From Bacillota bacterium (GTDB lineage Bacteria > Bacillota_I > Bacilli_A > RF39 > UBA660), in assembly GCA_015059245.1 (NCBI GenBank), contig SVAU01000007.1, positions 62,001-126,000 of the forward strand: a stretch of DNA of 64,000 nucleotides, read 5' to 3'. A model generated the notes under the pieces. The model saw nothing but the letters and a program-made list of their open reading frames with translations. It was not told the origin of the DNA and searched no databases. Position numbers and translations under genes: made by a program. Shown piece by piece: positions 1-8,945 of the stretch (its first letter is position 1; every line of letters begins with the position of its first letter).

Positions 1-1132
1 GTTTTACTAATGGAGCATCTACTGCTTTTTTATTTATTTGTCTATAGATATTAGCGTTTCTATATTCTAAGTCTTCTGTAATTTCTTTTTTTACTTTTAT
101 GAAACTTGGTATTTCTACTATACTATTTTCATTTGTTAAACCTGTTTCTAGTATCATTAATCCTTTTGGTTCTTCGAATAGGTCTAATCTATAGTATTGT
201 TTGTTATGTGTGAAGCAGTATCTTACTTTATGAATTGGTTTGTCTTCTGTTTGACTTAGTAATTCATTGTAATCTCTTTTATTAATTCTACGAGAAGTTG
301 TAATTCTTTCGCTTGGTTTGTCTGTTTCTCTTTTTGTTGTACTACTATATGTTGAATCTCCATCTTTTGTAGTTTTTCTTACCATAGTATTTTCATTATC
401 ATTACCATTTGTGAAGAATTGTTCTAATTCTAGTTTTACCGGTAAACATTCTGCAAGTTTTTCTCTGTCTACTTCTTCAACTACTTCTCCTACTATGTAT
501 TTATATTGTGTTTGAATTGGGTATGGTACATCAAGTGTTTCATAGATTGCTCTAACTACACTGTGTAACTTATCATCGAAGTTTCCGTTATTTGTTATTA
601 TATTTAAGTTTTCGTGTCCTATCCAACTATTTAATGTCTTTTTATCAAGTGCTCTAGCTTGTTCTGGTGTTTCTGTTCTAGCTGTATTGTTTGCTGTAGT
701 GTAGTATTCTTCTGCACCATCTGCTGCTGTTACTAGATGTAGTACTAAGTCGTATGATGACATGATTTCCATTTCGTTTAGTTCGAATTCTTTTAGTAAT
801 TTTCTAAACTGTTTATTATTTATATATGCTCTATTATCCATGATACCTCTGTCACATAGTATTATGGTATTTTGTTGTGTGTTTTCTGCAATCTTTTCGA
901 ATAGTTTTTCTTTATTAAGTTGCATTTCTAGAACATATCTTTGAAACTCTAGCATATCTATTGGATTGTCTCCAAATGGTTTAGCTCCACCATTTATTAG
1001 TTCTGTTGCTGTTTCACTTACTACGAATACTTTGTATCCTTTCTCTGTAAATTCCTCGACTATTTTTTGCATAGCTGTTGTTTTACCAGCACAAGGTCCT
1101 CCGGTAACAGCTACTTTCATATGTTTATACAT
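1..1132 (-). CDS. P-loop NTPase fused to CYTH-like domain, 3'-truncated by window edge
   Basis: Read by hand on the minus strand. The protein opens with a nucleotide-binding loop (VTGGPCAGKTTA) followed by an AAA_28-type kinase/ATPase domain of about 185 residues containing a CDRG motif. After it comes a second domain with features of the CYTH / triphosphate tunnel fold: an acidic strand (VKLELEQFF), a basic VRKTTKDGDSTY segment and a GLMILETGL strand. This two-domain architecture is known in uncharacterised phosphate-handling NTPases; the substrate is unknown. The start at 1132 sits 8 bases after a GAGGAGGGG site; a second in-frame ATG lies four codons later (1120). The C-terminus runs off the left edge. 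A strong promoter and a 22-residue ORF precede it. Confidence 0.8.
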   Translation of the reverse strand, partial: MYKHMKVAVTGGPCAGKTTAMQKIVEEFTEKGYKVFVVSETATELINGGAKPFGDNPIDMLEFQRYVLEMQLNKEKLFEKIAENTQQNTIILCDRGIMDNRAYINNKQFRKLLKEFELNEMEIMSSYDLVLHLVTAADGAEEYYTTANNTARTETPEQARALDKKTLNSWIGHENLNIITNNGNFDDKLHSVVRAIYETLDVPYPIQTQYKYIVGEVVEEVDREKLAECLPVKLELEQFFTNGNDNENTMVRKTTKDGDSTYSSTTKRETDKPSERITTSRRINKRDYNELLSQTEDKPIHKVRYCFTHNKQYYRLDLFEEPKGLMILETGLTNENSIVEIPSFIKVKKEITEDLEYRNANIYRQINKKAVDAPLVK

Positions 1133-1148
1133 ATGCCTTACCCCTCCT

Positions 1149-1217
1149 CTACAAGTGGAATGGCTTAACTATTACCTTGGTATTCTTAGTTGCTTTTATG
1201 AGTAAGGTGTTAGTCAT
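1149..1217 (-). CDS. Small ORF, 22 residues, leader of the NTPase gene
   Basis: A short reading frame (begins MTNTLLIKATKN, ends VKPFHL) lies between the promoter and the NTPase gene. It has a near-perfect AGGAGG site 7 bases before its ATG, and its stop codon touches the ribosome binding site of the next gene, so termination could be coupled to downstream initiation. It is basic, with no cysteine or signal peptide. I do not recognise a family; it could be a leader peptide or a small protein. Confidence 0.5.
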   Translation of the reverse strand: MTNTLLIKATKNTKVIVKPFHL

Positions 1218-1238
1218 ATCCTTTCCTCCTGAGTCTAA

Positions 1239-1267
1239 AATATAACGTGATTATGCTTGGTTGTCAA
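1239..1267 (-). promoter_or_regulatory. Sigma-A type promoter for the NTPase gene
   Basis: Minus strand carries a perfect TTGACA -35 box (1267-1262) and TATATT -10 box (1244-1239) separated by 17 bases. Transcription would start about 1232, just upstream of the 22-residue ORF. Confidence 0.8.
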
Positions 1268-1340
1268 ACGAAAAAAGGCTATTTTTGGCCTTTTTGGCAA
1301 AACTCTACAAATCATAGAGTTGATTGATTCTTTTTATATA

Positions 1341-1366
1341 AAAAAGACTATAGTTATCTAGTCTTT
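1341..1366 (-). terminator. Intrinsic terminator after the GNAT gene
   Basis: On the minus strand AAAAGACTA and TAGTCTTTT form a stem followed by a run of T, directly downstream of the stop codon at 1372. It ends the 3381-1372 operon. Confidence 0.8.
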
Positions 1367-1371
1367 TAGTT

Positions 1372-1854
1372 TTATAATTTTTTAATGTCTATAAACATTC
1401 TTGTATGGTATCCTTGTTTTCTATAGAAGTTAATTGCTGTATCGTTGTAGGCAAATACGTCGATGTGTACATATTCGCAATTTTGACTTTTAAAGTATTC
1501 TTCCATTTTTTGCATTAGTTGTTGACCTACACCTTTGCTTCTTACTTTTTGAGAAACAATTAATTCTGTTATTTCACCTTTTTTAGGACATTTATAATCT
1601 AAGTAGTCATATTCATCATATGAAGGAATTGTCCCCATTATTACTCCGATTGCTTTGTCATCTTCTACTGCTATATAACATTTACCATTATTATTATTTA
1701 CTTCTTCTAAATCTAGTATTGCCATTTTGTCTCTATATTCTGGATGTAGTTGGTCTAAGTTATCTTTATCTATTGTTAGAATGTATTCTTCTAGTTCTAC
1801 TAGTAGGTCTTTTACATCTTCTAGGTATTTTTCTTCGTATTCTATAATTTTCAT
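1372..1854 (-). CDS. GNAT family N-acetyltransferase
   Basis: 160 residues, the usual length for a single GNAT domain. Motif A, which binds the pyrophosphate of acetyl-CoA, is visible as VRSKGVGQQLMQKMEEYF (about residues 104-121), and the C-terminal motif B as YNDTAINFYRKQGY. The substrate is not deducible. It is the last gene of a three-gene operon after the CntK-like racemase and a methyltransferase; its AGGAAGTG site lies in the 20-base gap. It may acetylate the product of the two upstream enzymes, but that is only suggested by position. Confidence 0.85.
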   Translation of the reverse strand: MKIIEYEEKYLEDVKDLLVELEEYILTIDKDNLDQLHPEYRDKMAILDLEEVNNNNGKCYIAVEDDKAIGVIMGTIPSYDEYDYLDYKCPKKGEITELIVSQKVRSKGVGQQLMQKMEEYFKSQNCEYVHIDVFAYNDTAINFYRKQGYHTRMFIDIKKL

Positions 1855-1874
1855 GTTATCACTTCCTATAGTTA

Positions 1875-2603
1875 TTATAACTCATTATAGTTATATATGT
1901 TAGTCTGACCATCATATTGAAGTACTAATACTCCGTTTTCGTTTAAATATTCTTTTGCTTGATTTTTAATTTTGTTATATAGATCTAGTCCATCTATTCC
2001 ACCATCACTAGCTACTCTTGGTGTAATTAGTTTACCTTCTTGTTCTGCTTTATTTAGTTTTTCTGTAGATTGTTGTGGTGGATTTGATATTATTAAATCA
2101 AATTTTTCATTTATTTCATTGAATAGATCACTTTTTATTAAAGTTATATTAGTTATATTATTTAGTTCTATGTTTTGCTTAGCTATTTTTAGTATTTCAT
2201 CTGATATATCTGTTGCTGTTATTTGGCTATCTTTGTTGTTTTTTGCTATAGCAATTGACATGGCTCCTGAACCAGTACCTATTTCTAGTATTTTTTTCTT
2301 ATCACTAAATTTATTTAGTATTTCGTTTATAAATCTTTCGGTTGCAAATACAGGTGGGAATACATCTTTGGTTATGATTAATGGATTATCCATGAAGTGA
2401 GTTTTTCCTCTTTCATATATTAATGCATAACTTTTTGTGAAGTCAGAAGCGAATTCTTCACAATATATAGCGTTTTCTTCTGATATGTAATCGTTATCAC
2501 TTATTTCTGTTCTTGGTTTATCTAATACTATAGAAAGTATTGCATCAGTACAATGAGCAAATATTTTTGTACTAATTTTTTCTTTTACTTCTTTAACTAA
2601 CAT
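1875..2603 (-). CDS. SAM-dependent methyltransferase, PrmC/HemK-like fold
   Basis: 242 residues. A class I methyltransferase fold is shown by the SAM-binding loop ILEIGTGSGAMSIAIA (about 105-120), the acidic end of strand 2 (TATDIS) and an NPPQ motif at 174-177, related to the NPPY of enzymes that methylate amide or ring nitrogens. The about 100-residue N-terminal part is not a PrmC helical bundle I recognise. It starts one base after the racemase stop, with GGAGG inside the racemase gene, so the two are probably translated together. It is not obviously the aminobutyrate transferase (CntL) found beside CntK in staphylopine loci. Confidence 0.8.
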   Translation of the reverse strand: MLVKEVKEKISTKIFAHCTDAILSIVLDKPRTEISDNDYISEENAIYCEEFASDFTKSYALIYERGKTHFMDNPLIITKDVFPPVFATERFINEILNKFSDKKKILEIGTGSGAMSIAIAKNNKDSQITATDISDEILKIAKQNIELNNITNITLIKSDLFNEINEKFDLIISNPPQQSTEKLNKAEQEGKLITPRVASDGGIDGLDLYNKIKNQAKEYLNENGVLVLQYDGQTNIYNYNEL

Positions 2604-2604
2604 G

Positions 2605-3381
2605 TTATTCTACCTCCAAGATTTTTTCTTCTACTTTTCTTACAGTACCAGTAATGTCTATATAGTTTTCTTTGAACTTTATATTGTAAGATTCTCCAGT
2701 TGGTTGTGTTATATCACTTTCTTTTATATTATTAGTTGCTTCTAGATATTCTAATGCTGCTATACTTCCACTTAAACAAGAATCTTGATGTTGTAGTAGT
2801 TTTATTCTATTTATCCATATAAATGGATCGATTTTATTGTTTTCTAAGAATATGATACCTAGAATGTTTTTAATAGTGCTGTTTTCTTCCATTTTTTGAA
2901 TTTTATTTCTTACGAATTCTTCATTTTTGTCTTTATAAGATTTAGGAATTATATAATGAGTAATACCGTTCATTTCTACTTTATAATCTTCTAGATTTGT
3001 ACATTTGTTGTTAGGTAGAAATAAATCTTTTGGAATTATTAGATTCCCTGTATTGTTATTGAATTTACTTTTTATTTCGATATCTACTTCTTGATTATCT
3101 TTTTTGATTTTATTTATTATAGTAATATCTTTTGTTTTATAATTATCGTACATATATGCACTTATAGATAGACATGCGTTACCACAAAATTCTCCATTAA
3201 CTAATTTAAATGTACATGTATTATCTTTTACATCTAAGATAACTGCTACTTGATCTACATTTTTGTTGGTTTTATATATTTCTTCTGATAATTTTTTATA
3301 TATTTTTTCGTCAGTACATTTTGTAATAATTGCAGTTGGATTACCATTATTGCAGTTATAAATTTCATATTTGTATTTCAT
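2605..3381 (-). CDS. Diaminopimelate epimerase-fold amino acid racemase, CntK-like
   Basis: 258 residues with the two-cysteine arrangement of the DapF superfamily: Cys66 in NGEFCGNAC and Cys201 in DSCLSGS. From memory of the family, the spacing and motifs (a GN near residue 13, DQVAVI, HYIIP, QPTGES, GTVRKVE) fit the staphylococcal histidine racemase CntK better than true DapF, whose N-terminal MHGLGNDF signature is missing. DapF enzymes racemise or epimerise amino acids without cofactor through a two-thiol mechanism; both thiols are present here, so activity is likely. The substrate is unknown. First gene of a tight operon with a methyltransferase and a GNAT. Confidence 0.75.
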   Translation of the reverse strand: MKYKYEIYNCNNGNPTAIITKCTDEKIYKKLSEEIYKTNKNVDQVAVILDVKDNTCTFKLVNGEFCGNACLSISAYMYDNYKTKDITIINKIKKDNQEVDIEIKSKFNNNTGNLIIPKDLFLPNNKCTNLEDYKVEMNGITHYIIPKSYKDKNEEFVRNKIQKMEENSTIKNILGIIFLENNKIDPFIWINRIKLLQHQDSCLSGSIAALEYLEATNNIKESDITQPTGESYNIKFKENYIDITGTVRKVEEKILEVE

Positions 3382-3465
3382 TTTTTATGTTTCCTTTACC
3401 CTTTCTTAAAATACATTTATATATGCTTTTATAAGCGTTATTGTTCATTTCAAATTTTCAGGGTT

Positions 3466-3494
3466 ATTATATAACATAATGTTTAAGTATACAA
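3466..3494 (-). promoter_or_regulatory. Promoter of the CntK-like operon
   Basis: Minus strand TTGTAT (3494-3489), 17-base spacer, TATAAT (3471-3466). The untranslated leader is about 75 bases, with no clear structure seen. Confidence 0.7.
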
Positions 3495-3497
3495 TAT

Positions 3498-3526
3498 AAA
3501 AAAAGACTAGAAAAATCTAGTCTTTT
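3498..3526 (-). terminator. Terminator of ppdK
   Basis: Minus strand AAAAGACTAGA / TCTAGTCTTTT stem with a T run, directly after the ppdK stop at 3529. Confidence 0.85.
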
Positions 3527-3528
3527 TA

Positions 3529-6162
3529 TTATTGTTGTTTTTCTTTGATTGCAGCTTGAGCAGCAGCTAATCTAGCGATTGGAACTCTGAATGGTGAGCA
3601 AGAAACATAAGTTAATCCTACTTCATGACAGAATTCTACACTTGATGGATCTCCACCGTGTTCACCACAGATTCCTAATTTAATATTAGGTCTTGTAGCT
3701 TTACCTTTTTCTGCAGCCATTTTAACTAATTGTCCAACACCAGTTTGATCTAATCTAGCGAATGGATCTTGTTCATAAATCTTGTTTTCATAGTAAGAAT
3801 TTAAGAATTTACCAGCATCGTCTCTTGAGAAACCGAATGTCATTTGAGTTAAGTCGTTTGTTCCGAATGAGAAGAATTCAGCTTCTTTAGCAATTTCGTC
3901 AGCTGTTAATGCAGCTCTAGGAATTTCGATCATTGTACCAATATGGTATTCCATATCAGAATTCTTTTCTTTCTTAACTTGTTCAGCAGTTTCTACAACT
4001 ATATCTTTAACGAATTTTAATTCTTTAATTTCTCCAACAAGTGGAATCATTATTTCTGGGATAATGTCATATCCTTCTTCTTCTTTTACTTCAATAGCAG
4101 CTTCCATTAAAGCACGAGTTTGCATCTTAGCGATTTCTGGATAAGTAACAGCTAGACGGCATCCTCTATGTCCCATCATTGGGTTGAATTCATGTAATTC
4201 ATTACATACTTTTTGAACATGTTCAACAGTAGTACCCATAGCATCAGCTAATTGTTTCATTTCAGCTTCAGTTTTTGGAATGAATTCATGTAGAGGTGGA
4301 TCCATATAACGAACAGTCATTGGACGACCTTCTAATTCTTTATACATTGCTTTGAAATCACCTTTTTGATAAGGGATTAATAGATTTAAGTATTTTTCTC
4401 TGTCTTCTACAGTTTCAGAAATGATCATCTTTCTTAAATTGAAGATTCTTTCTTCTTCGAAGAACATGTGTTCAGTACGGCATAGACCAATACCTTCAGC
4501 ACCTAATTCGATAGCTTTTGCAGTATCTTTTGGAGTATCAGCGTTAGTTCTAACACCTAGTTTTCTGAATTTGTCAGCCCATTCCATAACACGTCCGAAT
4601 TCACCAGCTATAGTAGCATCAACAGTTTTAATTTCACCATCATAGATGTTTCCTGTTGTACCATCGATAGAGATAATATCTCCTTCATGGTAAGTTTTAC
4701 CAGCTAATGTAAATTCTTTCTTTTCTTCATTCATAGCGATTTCGCCACATCCTGAAACACAGCAAGTACCCATACCACGAGCAACAACTGCAGCGTGAGA
4801 TGTCATACCACCACGAACTGTTAGGATACCTTGAGCAGCTTTCATACCAGTAATATCTTCTGGTGAAGTTTCAAGTCTAACTAATACTACTTTTTCTCCT
4901 TTACCACCAATACCTTGGTTAGCAGCGTCTTCAGCAGTAAATACTACTTTACCACATGCAGCTCCAGGAGATGCTCCTAGACCTTTTCCGATAGGAGTAG
5001 CAGCTTTTAATGCAGTAGCGTCGAATTGAGGGTGTAATAATGTATCTAAGTTTCTTGGATCGATCATTAATACAGCTTCTTCTTCTGTACGCATTCCTTC
5101 GTCAACTAAGTCACAAGCAATTTTTAATGCTGCTTGAGCAGTTCTTTTACCATTTCTAGTTTGTAACATATATAATTTACCATGTTCTACAGTAAATTCC
5201 ATATCTTGCATGTCTCTATAATGGTTTTCTAATGTACTGCATACTTCTTTAAATTGAGCAAATGCTTCTGGGAATTTTTCTTCCATTTCATTAATATGCA
5301 TTGGAGTACGAACACCTGCAACAACGTCTTCACCTTGTGCATTTGTTAAGAATTCTCCGAATAGACCTTTTTCTCCAGTAGCTGGGTCACGAGTAAATGC
5401 AACACCAGTACCACAGTCTTCTCCCATGTTACCGAATGCCATTGATTGAACGTTTACAGCAGTTCCCCATGAGTATGGGATATCATTATCTCTTCTATAT
5501 ACGTTTGCTCTTGGGTTATCCCATGAACGGAATACAGCTTTAACAGCACCCATTAATTGTTCTTTTGGATCACTTGGGAAATCAGAACCGATTTTAGCTT
5601 TATATTCAGCTTTGAATTGTTCTGCAAGTTCTTTTAAGTCTTCAGCTGTTAATTCAACGTCTAACTTAACACCTTTTTCTTCTTTCATTTTATCGATTAG
5701 CTCTTCGAAGTATTTCTTACCTACTTCCATAACTACGTCAGAATACATTTGAATGAATCTTCTGTAGCAATCATAAGCCCATCTTGCGTTTCCTGATTTT
5801 TCAGCAAGTGTTTCAACAACTTCTTCATTTAAACCTAAGTTAAGGATTGTATCCATCATACCTGGCATTGAAGCTCTTGCTCCTGATCTTACTGATACTA
5901 ATAATGGATTTTCTTTATCACCAAATTTTTTACCAGTGATTTCTTCCATTTTAGTGATGTACTCATTGATTTGAGATTGAATTTCTTCATTGATTTCTCT
6001 ACCGTCTTCATAGTATTGAGTACACGCTTCTGTTGTAATTGTAAATCCTTGTGGAACTGGTAAACCAATGTTAGTCATTTCTGCTAAGTTAGCACCTTTT
6101 CCTCCAAGTAAGTTTCTCATTGTAGCGTTTCCTTCGCTAAATAAGTATACATATTTGTGCAC
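3529..6162 (-). CDS. ppdK: Pyruvate, phosphate dikinase
   Basis: 877 residues, the full length of the family. It interconverts ATP, phosphate and pyruvate with AMP, pyrophosphate and PEP in the cytoplasm; in fermentative bacteria it often works in glycolysis with PPi economy or in reverse. The N-terminal nucleotide-binding domain starts with LLGGKGANLAEM, the central swivelling phosphohistidine domain carries TVRGGMTSHAAVVARGMG, and the C-terminal PEP-binding barrel ends with GICGEHGGDPSSVEF. The start is GTG at 6162, 7 bases after a GGAGGAA site, giving the usual HKYVYLFSEG opening. It is monocistronic, with a hairpin upstream and its own terminator. Confidence 0.97.
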   Translation of the reverse strand: MHKYVYLFSEGNATMRNLLGGKGANLAEMTNIGLPVPQGFTITTEACTQYYEDGREINEEIQSQINEYITKMEEITGKKFGDKENPLLVSVRSGARASMPGMMDTILNLGLNEEVVETLAEKSGNARWAYDCYRRFIQMYSDVVMEVGKKYFEELIDKMKEEKGVKLDVELTAEDLKELAEQFKAEYKAKIGSDFPSDPKEQLMGAVKAVFRSWDNPRANVYRRDNDIPYSWGTAVNVQSMAFGNMGEDCGTGVAFTRDPATGEKGLFGEFLTNAQGEDVVAGVRTPMHINEMEEKFPEAFAQFKEVCSTLENHYRDMQDMEFTVEHGKLYMLQTRNGKRTAQAALKIACDLVDEGMRTEEEAVLMIDPRNLDTLLHPQFDATALKAATPIGKGLGASPGAACGKVVFTAEDAANQGIGGKGEKVVLVRLETSPEDITGMKAAQGILTVRGGMTSHAAVVARGMGTCCVSGCGEIAMNEEKKEFTLAGKTYHEGDIISIDGTTGNIYDGEIKTVDATIAGEFGRVMEWADKFRKLGVRTNADTPKDTAKAIELGAEGIGLCRTEHMFFEEERIFNLRKMIISETVEDREKYLNLLIPYQKGDFKAMYKELEGRPMTVRYMDPPLHEFIPKTEAEMKQLADAMGTTVEHVQKVCNELHEFNPMMGHRGCRLAVTYPEIAKMQTRALMEAAIEVKEEEGYDIIPEIMIPLVGEIKELKFVKDIVVETAEQVKKEKNSDMEYHIGTMIEIPRAALTADEIAKEAEFFSFGTNDLTQMTFGFSRDDAGKFLNSYYENKIYEQDPFARLDQTGVGQLVKMAAEKGKATRPNIKLGICGEHGGDPSSVEFCHEVGLTYVSCSPFRVPIARLAAAQAAIKEKQQ

Positions 6163-6214
6163 AATGATTCCTCCCTTGCCTTATTATGTCACAGGAATAT
6201 TTTACCACAAATTA

Positions 6215-6245
6215 AAAACTCGGTAATTATAATTACCTGAGTTTT
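6215..6245 (-). promoter_or_regulatory. Hairpin upstream of ppdK
   Basis: An almost perfect inverted repeat: AAAACTC and GGTAATTA pair with TAATTACC and GAGTTTT, with one unpaired T. On the minus strand it ends in TTTTT, so it may be a second terminator shielding ppdK from the ABC operon; a weak promoter (TTACCG, 16 bases, TAAAAT) overlaps its end. Whether it is an operator or a terminator cannot be decided here. Confidence 0.5.
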
Positions 6246-6362
6246 CTTAAACTTTACGTATACTATCTAGTATTTAAGGTTATTTTACATTTACTTTATA
6301 AATATATTTTTTGGTTATATAAGTTTTATTTTTATCAATAGTTTTTTATGTATAAAAACACT

Positions 6363-6390
6363 AAAAATAAAAGAGGATTGCTCCTCTTTT
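6363..6390 (-). terminator. Terminator of the modification/export operon
   Basis: Minus strand AAAAGAGGA GCAA TCCTCTTTT followed by ATTTTT, overlapping the last codons of the final permease gene. This is the first strong terminator found after 12282, supporting one long operon. Confidence 0.8.
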
Positions 6391-7183
6391 AACTTCTTGC
6401 ACCCATTAAGTTACTTGATGAATAGTGTTTTAATCCTCTGTTAAATAAAATAAATGCTAATGATACAAATACTATTGTAGCTACTACTAATAATATTAAA
6501 TTAATAGGATTAAAACTCATAATTAAATGAACTGGTATCCAACAAGCAAATCCACTAGGTACGATAGTGAAGAATATTATTTTAACTGCTCTACCAAATA
6601 TTACATCTGGATATAAAGATGAATTTAATAAAGCTGATGTTACTACTCCTGTTACTTCACTTGATTTAAAATATTTGAATGTTAATGTATTAAATATACA
6701 TATTGTACTTGCATATATTAATGATCCAAATATTATTAGTATTGTATATAATAAAATATTTTTTATACTAAAATTGAATATTATTAATGCTATGTATCCA
6801 TATAATAAATCTCCCCATGCACTTGGTTCTGTTGAAGATGTTGCTACGTAACATAATGGATTTTTAGGTGTAGTTAAGAAGGCATCTAATTTACCTTCTT
6901 CAATGTAATTAGGTATTTTATTAACTCCATTGAATAATATATGTGCTAGTCCGTAAGCACCACTAGATATGGCCCAGAATAACATTACATCATTTAATGT
7001 ATAACCTCCAACAGTTTCTTTAATGGCAAATATAGTTAACCATTGGATTATGAATGTAGCGTTATTAAAGATCATCATTATTACGGAGGTTAGGAATGCT
7101 ACTTTATTTTCCATACATTTCATAGTGTTATATTTTATTCCTAAGTACATTAACTTTAAGTTACCTTTAACCGCCGTTAACAT
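6389..7183 (-). CDS. ABC-2 exporter permease, COG3694-like (DUF990 group)
   Basis: 264 residues, a hydrophobic protein with about six membrane segments and the EEGKLDAFLTTPKNP cytoplasmic loop typical of this permease group. It pairs with the preceding permease and ATPase as the COG4586-4587-3694 type exporter, a system seen beside drug or natural-product resistance genes. The substrate is not known. The frame overlaps the upstream permease by 17 bases. It is the last gene before a terminator. Confidence 0.85.
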   Translation of the reverse strand: MLTAVKGNLKLMYLGIKYNTMKCMENKVAFLTSVIMMIFNNATFIIQWLTIFAIKETVGGYTLNDVMLFWAISSGAYGLAHILFNGVNKIPNYIEEGKLDAFLTTPKNPLCYVATSSTEPSAWGDLLYGYIALIIFNFSIKNILLYTILIIFGSLIYASTICIFNTLTFKYFKSSEVTGVVTSALLNSSLYPDVIFGRAVKIIFFTIVPSGFACWIPVHLIMSFNPINLILLVVATIVFVSLAFILFNRGLKHYSSSNLMGARS

Positions 7184-7958
7184 TTAATTTCTTCACCCCT
7201 CTTCCATATACGATTGCTAATAAACAAGATACCACAATAATAGTAATTATTTGTGATGTTAAAACTGATATAAAAATGTCTAAATTAAAATCTATTATTA
7301 ATTTAGCAGGTCCATATGATACACCATATACTGGTGTAAATTTTATTATAGTTTGAATAAATTTAGGAAACATTTCTAATGGGAATAATACTCCAAATAT
7401 AAGTACAAATTTTTGATATACCATTTGAAATGGATGAGAGTCTTCTACCCAGAATGCAGATAAACTAATTAAGATTCTTACCATACCAAATATTAATACT
7501 GCAAAGAAGAATACTGGTATAGCTGGTATTAACGAGATAGGATTAAAACCTTCTATTGGACCAGCGAAAGTTAATCCTAAGATAACAGCTACTATTAAGA
7601 ATAAGATAAATCTTACGAATGTATCTGCAATAAACTTACATATAGTAAATAATATATAGTTATATGGTTTTGTTACTTGGTAAGCTATGTTTCCGTTTTT
7701 TATAGTATTTTTGATTTCATCTGTGGCTACTTTACTACCACTACCGAACGTGATTATTTCTGCTAATAATAAATACCATATCATTTGATTGAATGAGTAT
7801 CCATTTATTAGAGTGTTGGGATCACTATATAAGAAGTTCCATAAACTAATTAATACTGACATTACGACTGCAAATCCAATGAATTTAAATATTAAACTTG
7901 ATGAATATTGTAATGTATCATTGAATGTAGTCTTCATAACATTTAAGTACTTTTTCAT
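7167..7958 (-). CDS. ABC-2 exporter permease, COG4587-like (DUF990 group)
   Basis: 263 residues with about six predicted membrane helices and a conserved KNTIKNGNIAYQVTKPYNY loop between helices 2 and 3, characteristic of the family (family permeases carry an ..G.....L.kP.. loop there). It forms the heteromeric membrane channel with the next permease. The start codon overlaps the stop of the ATPase gene (TAATG), so synthesis of the transporter subunits is coupled. Confidence 0.85.
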   Translation of the reverse strand: MKKYLNVMKTTFNDTLQYSSSLIFKFIGFAVVMSVLISLWNFLYSDPNTLINGYSFNQMIWYLLLAEIITFGSGSKVATDEIKNTIKNGNIAYQVTKPYNYILFTICKFIADTFVRFILFLIVAVILGLTFAGPIEGFNPISLIPAIPVFFFAVLIFGMVRILISLSAFWVEDSHPFQMVYQKFVLIFGVLFPLEMFPKFIQTIIKFTPVYGVSYGPAKLIIDFNLDIFISVLTSQIITIIVVSCLLAIVYGRGVKKLNVNGG

Positions 7959-8935
7959 TATTTAGTACCTTTATATATTGAACTAATAATTGTTTCTAAA
8001 GGGGTATTAGATATATTAATGTCAATTATTTTATCAGGATCTAATAATTTAATAGCATCACTGATAGTTTTTTTAGTTAAGTCTACTTCTAATTTTAAAT
8101 TATAATCTTTATCTTTTAAGATATTGATTCCGTCTACATCATCTAAGTTGATCTTAGTATTCATTTTAGCTTCGACAATCTTTTTATTTAAATAATGGTA
8201 TTTTAAGTTTTCCATTGAATCATCTAATACTATTTCACCGTTATTAACGATGATTACTCTTTTACATAATTTTTCGATGTCACCAACATCATGACTAGTT
8301 AAGAATATTGTAGTATGTTTTTCTTTGTTTAATCTTTTTATGAATACTCTTATTTTTTCTTTAACTACTGGATCTAAACCGATAGTTGGTTCATCTAAGA
8401 AAAGAATTTCTGGTTCATGTATTAAGGATGCAACTATTTCACAAATCATTCTTTGACCTAATGATAACCCTCTTACTGGTGTATTTATGAATTCGTCTAG
8501 TTCAAATATACTTTTATATTCTTCGATACGTTTTTCTACTACTGATTCAGGGATATCATATATAGCTCCGAAGAATTTGAAGTTATCATATGGTGTTAAA
8601 TGGATCCAAAGTTGTTCTTTTTGTCCAAATACTGTACCTATCTTGTAGGATAGTTCTTTTCTTTGTTTTTGTGGGTTTATACCCATTACTGATACTTCTC
8701 CTTTAGTTGGGAATAATATACCAGTTAACATTTTTATGGTAGTTGATTTACCTGCACCATTGGGACCAATAAATGCTAGTATCTCCCCTTTTTCTACAGT
8801 AAATGATATTTTGTTTACTGCTTTTTTATCTTTGTATTTAGGTTTAAATATGGCTTTTATGCTTCCTTTAAGACCTTTGTCTTTTTGTTTTACTTTAAAG
8901 GTCTTTTGTAAGTCTTTTACTTCTATTGCTTTCAT
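7958..8935 (-). CDS. ABC transporter ATP-binding protein, COG4586-like
   Basis: 325 residues. Walker A is GPNGAGKST, the signature is LSLGQRM and Walker B is EILFLDEPTIGLD, with an H-loop in LTSHD. The N-terminal extension before the core (VKQKDKGLKGSIKAIFKPKYKDKKAV) is typical of COG4586 ATPases that energise paired DUF990 permeases. The C-terminal 80 residues form a ligand-type or dimerisation extension. AAAGGAGGAG precedes the ATG. The gene lies 10 bases after a methyltransferase gene within the long operon from about 12.6 kb to 6.4 kb. Confidence 0.9.
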   Translation of the reverse strand: MKAIEVKDLQKTFKVKQKDKGLKGSIKAIFKPKYKDKKAVNKISFTVEKGEILAFIGPNGAGKSTTIKMLTGILFPTKGEVSVMGINPQKQRKELSYKIGTVFGQKEQLWIHLTPYDNFKFFGAIYDIPESVVEKRIEEYKSIFELDEFINTPVRGLSLGQRMICEIVASLIHEPEILFLDEPTIGLDPVVKEKIRVFIKRLNKEKHTTIFLTSHDVGDIEKLCKRVIIVNNGEIVLDDSMENLKYHYLNKKIVEAKMNTKINLDDVDGINILKDKDYNLKLEVDLTKKTISDAIKLLDPDKIIDINISNTPLETIISSIYKGTK

Positions 8936-8945
8936 AACTCCTCCT

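Noticed and set aside
2605..3381. Ordinary diaminopimelate epimerase
   Set aside because: The N-terminal MHGLGNDF signature is missing and no lysine pathway genes are adjacent; motifs fit CntK better.
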